Counted from the stretch's first letter, positions 15,187-23,567 are shown. The stretch: 64,000 nucleotides of DNA from Novosphingobium sp. ERN07 (GCF_012641335.1 NZ_JABAID010000001.1:586808-650807), one strand, 5' to 3'. Notes: generated by a model from the sequence alone, not told the origin. Numbers and translations are program-made.

Positions 15187-15597
15187 ATGCTTACCATGTC
15201 GCTTGACTTCGCCCCCCTCGCAAAAGCCGTCGCCCGTCTTGACGAGGGGCTTGTCCGGTTCCTTGCTGACCAGAGCGATGCGCAGATTCGAGATGGGCTG
15301 ATCCAGCGGTTCCAGTTTACCTACGACCTTGCCCACAAGATGCTGCGGCGGGCGCTGGAGGAGGCTTCGGCCAATCCTGAGGAGATTGACCGGCTGACCT
15401 TCCCCACTTTGATCCGCACCGGGGTGGAGCAAGGGCTGGTCGCCGGGGAATGGGCCGATTGGCGCATGTTCCGCGAGATGCGCAACATCACCTCGCACAC
15501 TTATGACGAGGCAAAGGCCTTGCAGGTCGTGGCGGCGATCCCGGCGTTTCTGGCCGAGGCGCAGGGGTTGCTGGCGCGTCTGGAAGCGCGGGCGTGA
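15187..15597 (+). CDS. hepT: HepT-like HEPN-domain toxin (nucleotidyltransferase substrate-binding)
   Basis: The 136-residue helical protein belongs to the HI0074/HepT group. The catalytic signature R99-NITS-H104-T-Y106 (RX4HXY) is intact in the segment FREMRNITSHTYDEA. HEPN toxins of this group are RNases. Their paired nucleotidyltransferase inactivates them by adding AMP residues to the tyrosine of this motif, the type VII toxin-antitoxin principle. The gene overlaps the next one by four bases (GTGA). An in-frame ATG at 15196 (MSLDFAP) is an alternative start. An imperfect G-rich hairpin lies upstream at about 15124-15141. Confidence 0.88.
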   Translation: MLTMSLDFAPLAKAVARLDEGLVRFLADQSDAQIRDGLIQRFQFTYDLAHKMLRRALEEASANPEEIDRLTFPTLIRTGVEQGLVAGEWADWRMFREMRNITSHTYDEAKALQVVAAIPAFLAEAQGLLARLEARA

Positions 15598-15899
15598 CTG
15601 ATGCCCTGAGGCTTGCGCCGGACGAACTGGCGCAGGTGCGGGAGATTCTGTCGCGCTGCTTGCCCGAAGGCGTGTCCGTCCGCGTGTTCGGCAGTCGTGC
15701 CAGCGGCGCTCCCAAGGCATGGTCGGACCTTGATCTGGCGCTGGACGGTCGTGAGGCTCTGCCGCTGTCCTTGCTGGCGATACTGCGCGAAGCGTTCGAT
15801 GAATCGCCATTGCCGTGGAAAGTCGATCTGGTGGACTATCGCAGCGTATCGCCTGAATTCGCTGCGATCATTGACCGGGACAGCGTGCCGCTTTTCTGA
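15594..15899 (+). CDS. mntA: MntA-like minimal nucleotidyltransferase antitoxin
   Basis: The GTG start at 15594 overlaps the hepT stop, which suggests translational coupling. The 101-residue product has the full active-site pattern GS-X10-DxD (G33, S34, D45, D47) in FGSRASGAPKAWSDLDLAL and a third acid at D78 (WKVDLVDY). It should therefore be an active AMP-transferring antitoxin of its HEPN partner. GC content is normal for the genome, unlike the Panacea pair 1.5 kb upstream, so the two modules may have arrived separately. Confidence 0.88.
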   Translation: MTDALRLAPDELAQVREILSRCLPEGVSVRVFGSRASGAPKAWSDLDLALDGREALPLSLLAILREAFDESPLPWKVDLVDYRSVSPEFAAIIDRDSVPLF

Positions 15900-15912
15900 C
15901 TATAGCCCCGTC

Positions 15913-16173
15913 ATGGAACTCGACGACCAACTTCGCCGCTATTTCGGCACCGACGATCTTGCTGCTGTCTCGCCTGCCGTGATGGAGGCGGGGGTGGAGA
16001 AGATGCTGGTCGATTTCGGGCTGGAGAAGGATGGCGCGCGGCGGTTCGGGCTGTGGACGCTGCTGCACATGCTTGGCCATGCGCCCGATCTGGACGTGGC
16101 GTTCGAAGACGCGGCGGATCGTGATGCGGCGCGCAATTTCATGGATCTGATGGACCGGGCGGGCGGCGGTTAA
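15913..16173 (+). CDS. Small acidic helical protein, function unknown
   Basis: The ATG at 15913, 14 bases after the mntA stop, gives 86 residues: MELDDQLRRYFGTDDLAAV, then FGLEKDGARRFGLWTLLHMLG and a helical C-terminus ending in Gly. It is acidic, without signal or membrane segment, and predicted mostly alpha-helical. Its position suggests co-transcription with hepT-mntA. A 10-bp dyad GGACCGGGCG/CGCCCGGTCC (16152-16161 and 16177-16186) spans the stop codon and may end the transcript. I know no family for it. Confidence 0.65.
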   Translation: MELDDQLRRYFGTDDLAAVSPAVMEAGVEKMLVDFGLEKDGARRFGLWTLLHMLGHAPDLDVAFEDAADRDAARNFMDLMDRAGGG

Positions 16174-16192
16174 GCGCGCCCGGTCCCGGACA

Positions 16193-16975
16193 TCATTTGA
16201 CGAGATTGGCCGTGAGGCACTTGTCGGGGAAGTCGCTGACAAGGATGCGGCAGGTCATTGGTGCCGGTAAGACCGCGGCCATCTGCTCCTGACTCAGCGG
16301 ATACCATCCGTTGCCAGCCGGAGTTTCCTTTGGCGTGATGGTGACCTCAAGCACCTTGTGCCAGCGCGTGTAAGTGTACCCGCCTTCATAGGACACTTCC
16401 GTCGCCTTCTGGATTTCGTTTTCGATCTGGCTTTGCGTGGTGATGCCGTGCGTGATCGAATCGGACAGCGATCCGGTGACTTCGGCTGAAAAGCCGAACC
16501 CTGAGGCCGATGCTGTGGCTGAAACGCTGCGATCGACGGTCTTCGAGAACTCGCTCATCGAACTCGTCGAGGTGACGAAGGTTTCCTGCATAGATGCCTT
16601 CATGGTGTCGGTATACCCGGTCGCCTTTTCCACCTGATGCCAGCAGTAGGTTTCGGTCACGTCCCACACAAGAAGCGAAGGGGCATCGTGATTCACATAG
16701 GGTTGCAACGTGTGATCCGCGTTCAGGATCTGCCGACCATCCCCAAGGGTGATCCCTAAAAAGGCGGAATACGGATTGGCTGGTATTAGGATGGGCCGCC
16801 CGCCAGACAGTTCAAGTGCGACCCAGGGCTGAAAGGGCATGACGATCTGCCTTGTCTGCGAAGCATCACGTACCACCGACGTGCGAGTGATCAGGTCGTA
16901 TGGTGTGTTCGCCAGCAGTGGTGGCGAACTGCCATCGTATTTCAATGTGGTATCGGCCGTTGCGGTATCGCTCAT
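16193..16975 (-). CDS. Aerolysin-like (ETX/MTX2-type?) beta-rich protein, putative pore former
   Basis: I take the ATG at 16975, preceded by GGGGAG, giving 260 residues; an upstream ATG at 17050 lacks a ribosome site. There is no signal peptide. Residues 1-115 look like a compact beta domain. Residues about 130-215 form a long Ser/Thr-rich alternating stretch: VTSTSSMSEFSKTV, then SATASASGFGFSAEVTGSL, then YTYTRWHKVLEVTITP. This resembles the insertion hairpin and flanking strands of aerolysin-type pore-forming proteins. The final 40 residues hold two cysteines. The assignment is by pattern only. It converges on the small gene beside hepT-mntA. Confidence 0.5.
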   Translation of the reverse strand: MSDTATADTTLKYDGSSPPLLANTPYDLITRTSVVRDASQTRQIVMPFQPWVALELSGGRPILIPANPYSAFLGITLGDGRQILNADHTLQPYVNHDAPSLLVWDVTETYCWHQVEKATGYTDTMKASMQETFVTSTSSMSEFSKTVDRSVSATASASGFGFSAEVTGSLSDSITHGITTQSQIENEIQKATEVSYEGGYTYTRWHKVLEVTITPKETPAGNGWYPLSQEQMAAVLPAPMTCRILVSDFPDKCLTANLVK

Positions 16976-16992
16976 CGTGATGGTCTCCCCTG

Positions 16993-17033
16993 TTCGTTGC
17001 GCAGCCTGCATCGGGCGCACGCTGCGCAACGAA
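16993..17033. promoter_or_regulatory. 13-bp inverted repeat upstream of the aerolysin-like gene
   Basis: TTCGTTGCGCAGC (16993-17005) and its exact reverse complement (17021-17033) flank a 15-base spacer, 18 bases upstream of the chosen start codon. It may be an operator or a leader hairpin. Confidence 0.5.
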
Positions 17034-17237
17034 GGTGTCAGGTCGGACATGAATCACCAGACGCAGTGCGGCCTTGGTGGAGGGATTGAATCGCGATTTT
17101 GCTCAGAATGCGGCTCAAGTGTTTGAAAACAGGATTTATCCTTTGCCGCTGATTCCGATGCAACTCTCGTTGCTCCGGCACTGGCGGTTCCCGGTCGCTC
17201 TTGCGCTGGGCAGGTTGGCCGTGCATAGGAACAAACC

Positions 17238-17852
17238 ATGATCGCGAAGCTTACCGGCATTCTTGATGACACAGGCCCTGATTGGGCGGTGATCGACGCT
17301 AACGGTGTCGGTTATCTCGTCCACTGTTCGGCCAAGACGCTCAGCCATCTGGGCATCCGAGGGGACCGGGTGGTGATCCACACGGAAATGCAGGTGAGCG
17401 AAACTGACCAGCGCCTGATCGGCTTCACCAGCGCCGGAGAGCGGGCGTGGTTCCGGCTGTTGACGGCGGTGCAGGGTGTGGGTTCCAAAGTGGCGCTGGC
17501 GATCCTCTCGGCGCTTTCGGTTGAAGAACTGCAACGCGCCTGTGCGCAGGGTGACAGTGCGATGGTGGCGCGCGCGAACGGCGTGGGGCCAAAGCTGGCG
17601 AGCCGCATCGTCAATGAGTTGAAGGACAAGGCGGGCGGGCTTGCTGGCTATGCCTCGCCGGCTGGTGCGGGCGGTGAGGGCTTTGCGCCCCTTCCGGGGA
17701 ATGCTGCCGCCGATGCCGTTTCAGCATTGCAGAACCTTGGCTTCAAGCCTGCCGTCGCCAGCAGCGCTGTGGCGACAGCGGTGAAGGATCTTGGCGAGGA
17801 CGCCGGGCTGAACGATCTGGTGCGCGTGGCGTTGAAGAGGGCAGCGGGATAG
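17238..17852 (+). CDS. ruvA: Holliday junction branch migration protein RuvA
   Basis: The 204-residue product opens [20 protein letters not shown], the OB-fold domain of RuvA. Two helix-hairpin-helix segments follow ([16 protein letters not shown] and [16 protein letters not shown]), then a flexible linker and the C-terminal domain III ([19 protein letters not shown]) that contacts RuvB. It binds Holliday junctions as a tetramer and positions the RuvB motors. It is followed after one base by ruvB in the same operon. Unlike in many bacteria, ruvC is not upstream here but 2.3 kb downstream on the other strand. Confidence 0.96.
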   Translation: MIAKLTGILDDTGPDWAVIDANGVGYLVHCSAKTLSHLGIRGDRVVIHTEMQVSETDQRLIGFTSAGERAWFRLLTAVQGVGSKVALAILSALSVEELQRACAQGDSAMVARANGVGPKLASRIVNELKDKAGGLAGYASPAGAGGEGFAPLPGNAAADAVSALQNLGFKPAVASSAVATAVKDLGEDAGLNDLVRVALKRAAG

Positions 17853-17853
17853 G

Positions 17854-18882
17854 ATGACCGACAACCCTCTCCTCACGCCAGAACGCATGGTCGATGATCA
17901 GGACGCCGCGCTTCGGCCCAAGACGCTGGCGGAATTCGTCGGGCAGGCGGCGGCGAAAGACAATTTGCAGGTGTTCATCGAAAGCGCCCGGATGCGGCGC
18001 GAGGCGATGGATCATGTGCTGTTCTTCGGGCCGCCGGGGCTGGGCAAGACCACGCTGGCGCAGATCATCGCGCGCGAACTGGGCGTCAACTTCCGCTCCA
18101 CATCCGGGCCGGTCATCGCCAAGGCGGGGGATCTGGCGGCGCTGCTGACCAATCTCGAACATGGCGATGTGCTGTTCATTGACGAGATTCATCGGCTCAA
18201 TCCCGTGGTCGAGGAAGTGCTCTATCCGGCGATGGAGGACCGCGCGCTTGATCTGATGATCGGGGAAGGGCCGTCGGCGCGTTCGGTACGGATCGATCTG
18301 CCGCCTTTCACGCTGATCGGGGCGACGACGCGGCAGGGCCTGCTGCAAACGCCGTTGCGCGACCGCTTTGGCATTCCGGTACGGTTGCAGTTCTATTCGG
18401 TAGATGAACTGGAGCGCGTGGTGGCGCGCGGTGCTTCGTTGTTGGGCATCGGCATCGACAAGGGCGGTGCGACCGAGATCGCGCGCCGTTCGCGGGGCAC
18501 GCCTCGCGTGGCAGGCCGACTGCTGCGCCGTGTGCGGGATTTTGCGCAAGTGGCGGGTGCGGAGAAGATCACCGCCAGTATCGCCGATAACGCGCTGACC
18601 CGGCTTGAGGTCGACAAGATCGGACTGGACCTTCAGGACCGGCGCTATCTGATGATGATCGCGGATATCTATAAAGGTGGGCCGGTGGGCGTGGAAACGC
18701 TGGCGGCTGGCCTTTCCGAACCGCGCGACACGATTGAGGAAGTGATCGAACCTTACCTGATCCAGTTGGGCCTGATCGCCCGCACTGCGCGGGGGCGCTG
18801 TCTGAACGATCGCGGCTGGCAGCATCTGGGGCTTACGCCGCCAACGGGCCAAATGCCGGGCCTGTTCGATTCGGGCGACTGA
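17854..18882 (+). CDS. ruvB: Holliday junction DNA helicase RuvB
   Basis: This 342-residue AAA+ motor drives branch migration with RuvA. Walker A is GPPGLGKTT (59-67), Walker B is FIDEIH (around 110-113), the sensor is GATTR, and the C-terminal winged helix holds the standard [14 protein letters not shown] ending. Length is normal for the family. The start ATG lies one base after the ruvA stop, which indicates coupling. Confidence 0.97.
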   Translation: MTDNPLLTPERMVDDQDAALRPKTLAEFVGQAAAKDNLQVFIESARMRREAMDHVLFFGPPGLGKTTLAQIIARELGVNFRSTSGPVIAKAGDLAALLTNLEHGDVLFIDEIHRLNPVVEEVLYPAMEDRALDLMIGEGPSARSVRIDLPPFTLIGATTRQGLLQTPLRDRFGIPVRLQFYSVDELERVVARGASLLGIGIDKGGATEIARRSRGTPRVAGRLLRRVRDFAQVAGAEKITASIADNALTRLEVDKIGLDLQDRRYLMMIADIYKGGPVGVETLAAGLSEPRDTIEEVIEPYLIQLGLIARTARGRCLNDRGWQHLGLTPPTGQMPGLFDSGD

Positions 18883-18953
18883 GCGGATGCTGCCGTTTGT
18901 TCCGCGTCGGATTTGAAAGACTCAGGCCTCATTCGGTCCCAAACTGGCACAGA

Positions 18954-19082
18954 GTTAACCGGCAGTGCGCCGCGGTCCCATTTTCGGGCAGATTCACGCC
19001 CAGTAAAGGGGTTAACGGCATTGCCCTTGGGGGTGCCATCTGCGTTGATCGATCTGTCAGGAAAGCAAAGTATGGCGTTAAC
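18954..19082 (+). promoter_or_regulatory. Three GTTAAC sites in the promoter region of the PEP-CTERM gene
   Basis: GTTAAC occurs at 18954-18959, 19011-19016 and 19077-19082, spaced 57 and 66 bases apart, in the 246 bases between ruvB and the PEP-CTERM gene. TTAAC is the half-site of the alphaproteobacterial cell-cycle regulator CtrA, but no full TTAA-N7-TTAA site is present. The clustering in one promoter region is suggestive only. Confidence 0.3.
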
Positions 19083-19128
19083 CCGCTTCTGCTAGTCGGC
19101 TTTCCCAGGGAAAACGAAGGCAACGATC

Positions 19129-20115
19129 ATGTCGGTTCGGATGGCATTGGCAAAACTGGCAGCAGCAGCAGCGGGCGGGGCTATGCTCGGCGGCGGCGCT
19201 GTTCACGTATCGGAGGCCCCCTCGACTGGGGAAATCCATCACGTAAAGCCGGTCAAGGTCAAAAAGGCGAAGCCTGTAAAGCGGGTTGTAGCTCGCCGCG
19301 CCGCGCCGCGTGAGGTGCATCGTGCGCGCCGGGTTGTTACAACGACGACCACGCGGACGTGCGAACCAGCCCAGCAGATGGCGATGGTGCCCGTGCCCTA
19401 CATGCCGCCGATGCCTCCGCAGCAGATGGCGGGTGGCGGCGGTGGCGGCGTGCCCGTGGTGATCGGCGGTGGCGGCCTTGGCGGCTTCGGCGGCGGTTTC
19501 TTCGGCGGCTTCTTTGGCGGCGGTGGTGGTAGCAGTGGCGGTGGTAGCGTGGTGATCTCCTCCACCAGCACAGGTTCGACGTCCACGTCAGGCGGTTCAA
19601 CGTCGAGTTCGGGCGGCTCGACCTCGTCAACCACTGGTGGCGTGTCCACTTCAACCGGCGGTGTATCGACCTCGACGTCGACTGGCGGTGTGTCTACTTC
19701 GACCGGCGGTGTTTCCACCTCTTCTTCGACATCGTCGGGCAACGTCAGCACGTCTTCGGGCAATGTGTCGTCGTCGAGCGGGAACGTTTCGACCTCAAGT
19801 GGAAACGTGAGCACCTCGTCAGGAAATGTGACCAGCAGTTCGTCGACTTCGACGTCGTCCGGCAACGTCACGTCCAGTTCGTCGACATCGTCTTCGACCT
19901 CTTCGTCGACCTCAAGCTCCACTTCGAGCAGCACCAGCAGCTCGACCTCATCCTCCACCTCGTCGTCGACGTCTTCAAGCTCGAACGGATCGACCTCGAC
20001 CTCGTCGACCAGCAGCGGCACCGAAGTGCCCGAACCATCGATGATCATTCTCTTTGGCGCGGCCGCAGCAGGGCTGGTGGCACGCCGCCGGTTCGGCAAA
20101 GTTAAGCAAGCCTGA
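19129..20115 (+). CDS. PEP-CTERM sorting-domain protein with Ser/Thr/Gly low-complexity body
   Basis: The 328-residue product begins with an export helix (MALAKLAAAAAGGAMLGGG). A basic Lys/Arg/Val region follows (about 38-72), then a Pro/Met/Gly-rich stretch, and about 160 residues of tandem Ser-Thr-Gly-Asn repeats (units such as STSTGGV and STSSGNV). The C-terminus is VPEPSMIILFGAAAAGL then ARRRFGK, a textbook PEP-CTERM signal: PEP motif, hydrophobic helix, basic tail. Exosortase would cleave it and pass the protein to the surface. Ser/Thr-rich bodies of this type are often glycosylated and tied to exopolysaccharide. No exosortase gene lies in this window. GAAGG precedes the ATG. Confidence 0.85.
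   Translation: MSVRMALAKLAAAAAGGAMLGGGAVHVSEAPSTGEIHHVKPVKVKKAKPVKRVVARRAAPREVHRARRVVTTTTTRTCEPAQQMAMVPVPYMPPMPPQQMAGGGGGGVPVVIGGGGLGGFGGGFFGGFFGGGGGSSGGGSVVISSTSTGSTSTSGGSTSSSGGSTSSTTGGVSTSTGGVSTSTSTGGVSTSTGGVSTSSSTSSGNVSTSSGNVSSSSGNVSTSSGNVSTSSGNVTSSSSTSTSSGNVTSSSSTSSSTSSSTSSSTSSSTSSSTSSSTSSSTSSSSNGSTSTSSTSSGTEVPEPSMIILFGAAAAGLVARRRFGKVKQA
19560..20020 (+). repeat. Tandem low-complexity coding repeats (Ser/Thr/Gly/Asn)
   Basis: Within the PEP-CTERM gene, degenerate nine- to fifteen-base units such as TCGTCGACCTC and GGCAACGTC are tandemly repeated. They are prone to length variation by slippage and also create a long spurious acidic frame on the minus strand. Confidence 0.7.
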
Positions 20116-20150
20116 TTGGATGTTATCGCCTGCTGCGGCGGGTGAACGGG

Positions 20151-20183
20151 AAGGGCGGCATCCGGGGGGAGCCGCCCTTTTTT
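20151..20183 (+). terminator. Rho-independent terminator of the PEP-CTERM gene
   Basis: AAGGGCGGC (20151-20159) pairs with GCCGCCCTT (20171-20179) and runs into TTTTTT. This is a classical plus-strand terminator 35 bases after the stop codon. Confidence 0.9.
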
Positions 20184-20201
20184 ACATTCTGAGAATGTCC
20201 G

Positions 20202-20678
20202 TCAGCGGTGGCTGCCCAGCATATTGGCGTGGGTGATCGCCACGGCCAGCGCATCTGATGCGTCTTCCCCTGCAAGCTGAACGCCGGGCAGAAGAATTTT
20301 CAGCATGTGCTGGATCTGCTGCTTTTCTGCCCCGCCGGTGCCGACCAGCGCTTTCTTGATCACCTTTGTCGGGTATTCGGCCACAGGGATACCTGTGCGC
20401 GCAACCGCAACCATCGCCACGCCGCGCGCTTGTCCCAGCTTGAGTGTGGACTGCGGGTTTACGTTGACGAACACCTCTTCAACCGCACCGCTATCGGGTT
20501 TGTAGATATCGATCACCGCCGCAAGCGCTGAATCGAGTTCGACGAGGCGTTCGGCCATTGATGTCTTGGCATCGGTGCGAATCTGGCCATTGGCCACATG
20601 GCTGAGCCTGCTGCCAGACTTGGATATGACGCCCCAGCCTGTGCAGGTCAGGCCAGGGTCGATGCCGAGAATGATCAT
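20202..20678 (-). CDS. ruvC: Holliday junction resolvase RuvC
   Basis: The 158-residue RNase H-fold endonuclease cuts Holliday junctions brought by RuvAB. It starts [18 protein letters not shown] with catalytic D7. The further acids are E67/E68 in [10 protein letters not shown] and D139 and D142 in [14 protein letters not shown]. It is encoded 34 bases downstream of yebC on the same strand, the common yebC-ruvC arrangement. Confidence 0.96.
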   Translation of the reverse strand: MIILGIDPGLTCTGWGVISKSGSRLSHVANGQIRTDAKTSMAERLVELDSALAAVIDIYKPDSGAVEEVFVNVNPQSTLKLGQARGVAMVAVARTGIPVAEYPTKVIKKALVGTGGAEKQQIQHMLKILLPGVQLAGEDASDALAVAITHANMLGSHR

Positions 20679-20712
20679 TTGCGATCCCCCCCTTTAGGGA
20701 GGACTGCAAAGA

Positions 20713-21477
20713 TCAACCCAGCTTCTCCATCACTTCGTCCGGGATTTCGTAGTTCCCCCAGACGGTCTGGACGTCATCGTCATCGTCCAGCACGTCGATC
20801 AGCTTCAGCAACGTTGCTGCGTCGTCAGCCGATACCTCGGTCTTCATGTTGGGGCGCCACGCCAGCTTTACGCCTTCGGCTTCGCCAAGAACCTTTTCAA
20901 GTTCGCGGGCAACCTCGTGCAGGTTTTCCACCGCGACCCAGATCTGGTGGCTGCCGGGGTTTTCGTCGCCATCGCCCATGTCGGATTCGACATCATCCGC
21001 CCCTGCTTCGATTGCGGCTTCGAGAACCTTTTCCTCGTCGCCCACCTTGCCGGGATACTCGATCAGGCCAAGACGTTCGAAGCCGTGGCTGACCGCGCCC
21101 GATGCCCCAAGGTTGCCGCCGTTCTTCGAAAAGGCAGTGCGCACGTTGGTGGCGGTGCGGTTGCGGTTGTCGGTCAGCGCTTCGACGATGACGGCCACGC
21201 CGCCGGGGCCATAGCCTTCGTAGCGCACTTCTTCGTAGTTTTCGCCGTCGCCCTTCGATGCCTTGTCGATCGCGCGGGCGATGTTGTCCTTGGGCATGGA
21301 CTGGGCCTTGGCCGCGTTGACCGCCGCGCGCAGGCGCGGGTTCATGTCAGGATCGGGCATTCCCATCTTGGCCGCCACGGTGATTTCGCGGCTGAGCTTG
21401 GAGAACTGTGCAGAGCGCTTTTTGTCCTGCGCGCCCTTGCGGTGCATGATGTTCTTGAATTTGGAATGGCCTGCCAT
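20713..21477 (-). CDS. yebC: YebC/PmpR family DNA-binding or ribosome-associated protein
   Basis: The family start [20 protein letters not shown] fixes the ATG at 21477; the longer upstream frame is not used. The 254 residues show the YebC three-domain plan with [21 protein letters not shown] and [15 protein letters not shown]. Members were described as transcriptional regulators, and more recently one subgroup was described as easing ribosome stalling at proline stretches. Genes of this family very often precede ruvC, as here. Confidence 0.95.
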   Translation of the reverse strand: MAGHSKFKNIMHRKGAQDKKRSAQFSKLSREITVAAKMGMPDPDMNPRLRAAVNAAKAQSMPKDNIARAIDKASKGDGENYEEVRYEGYGPGGVAVIVEALTDNRNRTATNVRTAFSKNGGNLGASGAVSHGFERLGLIEYPGKVGDEEKVLEAAIEAGADDVESDMGDGDENPGSHQIWVAVENLHEVARELEKVLGEAEGVKLAWRPNMKTEVSADDAATLLKLIDVLDDDDDVQTVWGNYEIPDEVMEKLG

Positions 21478-21582
21478 GATCCGTCTTCTTGCGGGGTATG
21501 AGTCTGTCAGTGCCCCTAGCCGACACAAGCCGTTCGGGCAATCTATGTGGCGCGATGCCGATTTTGGCGGCATGAAGCGCGG

Positions 21583-22272
21583 ATGCTGCGCTCTACGCTG
21601 AACGATCTCGTCGCTTTTCTCCGCAATCCGCGTCCGATGCAGGCTGACGGCCTGAACACCGATGGGGCCATCGCGCGCTGGCTGGTGCTGGCAGCGCTAC
21701 AGATTGCGGTGCTGGGCGTGTTGGTGATGCCCCTGATACTGCTGTGGCAGAAGGCGTTCAATCTGCCATCGCCCAACGCTTTCGATGGAATGAGTCCGCT
21801 GGCGCTGTGGGGCGGTGCGGTGTTGCTGGCGCCTGTGTTGGAAGAGCTGTTTTTTCGGGGCTGGATGAGCGGACGGCCCGCCGCACTCTGGTTGATGGGC
21901 GTGCTGATTGCGGGGCTGGTGCTATTCGCGGCGCTGGGCCGTGGCAATGCGTTGGCAGCGGTCGCTATCGTGCTGTTGACGCTGATCGCAGCGGGCGTGG
22001 CCTGGTGGCGCACGCGGGGTGACAGGACGGTGCCCGGCTGGTTCGAACGCGCGTTCCCGTGGCTGTTCTATGGCGGCACCATCATCTTCGCGTTGATGCA
22101 CGTGTTCAACTATCCGCAAGTGACGCTTGTTGTGCTGCCGATGGTGCTGCCGCAGTTCTGGACCGGGCTGATGCTGGCGCATATGCGCGTGCGGCTGGGC
22201 TTGTTTGCCGCCATCCTCAACCACATCGTATCGAATGCGATCATGCTGACGATGGCGCTGGCGACGTCCTGA
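21583..22272 (+). CDS. CPBP-family intramembrane glutamic protease (Abi/CAAX-like)
   Basis: The product, 229 residues from the ATG at 21583 (an in-frame ATG at 21547 would add 12), has about six membrane helices. It carries the family motifs E87-E88-LFFR92, FALMH and HIVSN, which form the membrane-embedded active site of Rce1-like proteases. Bacterial members are proposed to process peptides or mature bacteriocins, and in sphingomonads their substrate is unknown. It is divergent from yebC. Confidence 0.85.
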   Translation: MLRSTLNDLVAFLRNPRPMQADGLNTDGAIARWLVLAALQIAVLGVLVMPLILLWQKAFNLPSPNAFDGMSPLALWGGAVLLAPVLEELFFRGWMSGRPAALWLMGVLIAGLVLFAALGRGNALAAVAIVLLTLIAAGVAWWRTRGDRTVPGWFERAFPWLFYGGTIIFALMHVFNYPQVTLVVLPMVLPQFWTGLMLAHMRVRLGLFAAILNHIVSNAIMLTMALATS

Positions 22273-22278
22273 AGCGGC

Positions 22279-22596
22279 TCAAACCACCACAGCCGTGCCC
22301 GTGACGCTGACCATCAGCATCGATCCGCGCGCACCGATGGTTTCATAATCGATATCGACGCCAATCACTGCGTTGGCGCCAAGTGCGCGGGCTTTGTCTT
22401 CCAGTTCGCGCAGCGCCTGATCGCGCCCACGTGCGAGAACTTCTTCATATTTGCCCGAACGGCCACCGAAGATATCGGTGATCGAGGCAAAGATATCGCG
22501 CACGATGTTTGCGCCGAGGATCACCTCGCCCGTAACGATGCCGAGATGGCGCTGGACCGGACGGCCTTCGACGATACTGGTGGTGGTGATGAGCAT
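22279..22596 (-). CDS. YbjQ/UPF0145 family protein
   Basis: The 105-residue product fits the YbjQ family throughout: [36 protein letters not shown], a central helix with [10 protein letters not shown], and [15 protein letters not shown] near the end. The fold is a small alpha/beta pentamer-like domain sometimes annotated as heavy-metal-binding. Direct function is not established. It lies downstream of the SDR gene on the same strand, 35 bases away, and may be co-transcribed. Confidence 0.9.
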   Translation of the reverse strand: MLITTTSIVEGRPVQRHLGIVTGEVILGANIVRDIFASITDIFGGRSGKYEEVLARGRDQALRELEDKARALGANAVIGVDIDYETIGARGSMLMVSVTGTAVVV

Positions 22597-22631
22597 CGCT
22601 GCAACCTAGCAGGTTGGCCTGTCGGGTAAAG

Positions 22632-23492
22632 TCAGCTTCCCACCACCGTGCCGCCATTGGGGTGCAGAACCTGCCCAGACATATAAGACGAATCCTCGCA
22701 TGCAAGAAAGAGGAAGCATGACGCAACCTCATTGGGCTGGCCAGCACGGCCCATCGGCGTGCTTTCCCCGAAATGTTCGAGCTTTTCCGGGCTTGCGCCA
22801 CCACTGGGGTTGAGCGGCGTCCAGATCGGTCCGGGTGCGACCGCGTTGACGCGGATGCCATCCCCGACGAGGTTCTCCGATAGCGACCGGGTGAACGCGG
22901 TAATCGCACCTTTGGTGCTGGAATAATCCAGCAATTCCTTCGACCCCTGATACATTGTGATCGAAGTGCAATTGACGATGGTTGCGCCCGATTTCAAATG
23001 CGGTCGAGCAGCCTGAACCATGTAGAACATCGAAAAGATGTTCGTCTGGAAGGTGCGCTGGAGTTGGGCTGTCGTGATATCGCGAATGTCTTTGTCGGGG
23101 TGCTGTTCACCGGCATTGTTCACGAGTATATCAAGCTGACCCCATTCGCCAATGACCAGATCGACCAGCGCATGCGTCACTTCGGGATCGCCGAGATCGC
23201 CTGCGAAAAGTAATGTCTCGGCACCTTCGGCTTGGCAAAGATCGCCCGTCTTGTGCGCGTCTTCTTCTTCGCTGAGATAGGCGATGGCGACTTTGGCGCC
23301 TTCACGCGCAAACAGCACGGCAATGGCACGACCTATACCGCTATCAGCACCTGTAATAATGGCGACCTTGCCTTTGAGTCTGCCCGAGCCGGGGTATCGT
23401 GGTTGCCATTCGGGCTTGGGGTTGAGCGCAGCTTCGCTGCCGGGAAGGCCATCCTCATGGATTGGCGGGCGGACTGTGGCGGTCTGGTTCAT
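22632..23492 (-). CDS. SDR-family oxidoreductase (YhdF/YghA type)
   Basis: This 286-residue short-chain dehydrogenase has an N-terminal extension rich in Pro (1-40) typical of the stress-linked YghA/YhdF branch. It has the cofactor loop TGADSGIG (47-54), NNAG (125-128) and the catalytic Y190-xxx-K194 with an upstream Ser. The substrate is probably a sugar, polyol or aldehyde. The ATG at 23492 is directly preceded by a perfect 10-bp hairpin whose downstream arm contains the only Shine-Dalgarno sequence (AGGA), so translation may be controlled by RNA structure. Confidence 0.92.
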   Translation of the reverse strand: MNQTATVRPPIHEDGLPGSEAALNPKPEWQPRYPGSGRLKGKVAIITGADSGIGRAIAVLFAREGAKVAIAYLSEEEDAHKTGDLCQAEGAETLLFAGDLGDPEVTHALVDLVIGEWGQLDILVNNAGEQHPDKDIRDITTAQLQRTFQTNIFSMFYMVQAARPHLKSGATIVNCTSITMYQGSKELLDYSSTKGAITAFTRSLSENLVGDGIRVNAVAPGPIWTPLNPSGGASPEKLEHFGESTPMGRAGQPNEVASCFLFLACEDSSYMSGQVLHPNGGTVVGS

Positions 23493-23495
23493 GGC

Positions 23496-23522
23496 GCTAT
23501 CCTGTTGAAATTACAGGATAGC
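23496..23522 (-). promoter_or_regulatory. Hairpin hiding the ribosome binding site of the SDR gene
   Basis: GCTATCCTGT and ACAGGATAGC (23496-23505 and 23513-23522) pair perfectly around a 7-base loop. On the mRNA the arm nearest the gene contains AGGA and ends four bases before the start codon. This is the layout of a thermosensor or protein-controlled leader. Confidence 0.55.
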
Positions 23523-23567
23523 AATGGCCGGGCAGGTTAGCGGTTCCGACCTGCCCGGAAAACGGGA

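Noticed and set aside
19560..20020. Tandem repeats considered as a CRISPR array
   Set aside because: Units are short, degenerate and in frame with a coding gene, with no spacers of constant length.
19398..20099. Acidic Val/Glu/Asp-rich minus-strand frame
   Set aside because: It mirrors the Ser/Thr repeat region of the PEP-CTERM gene and has no start site or domain.
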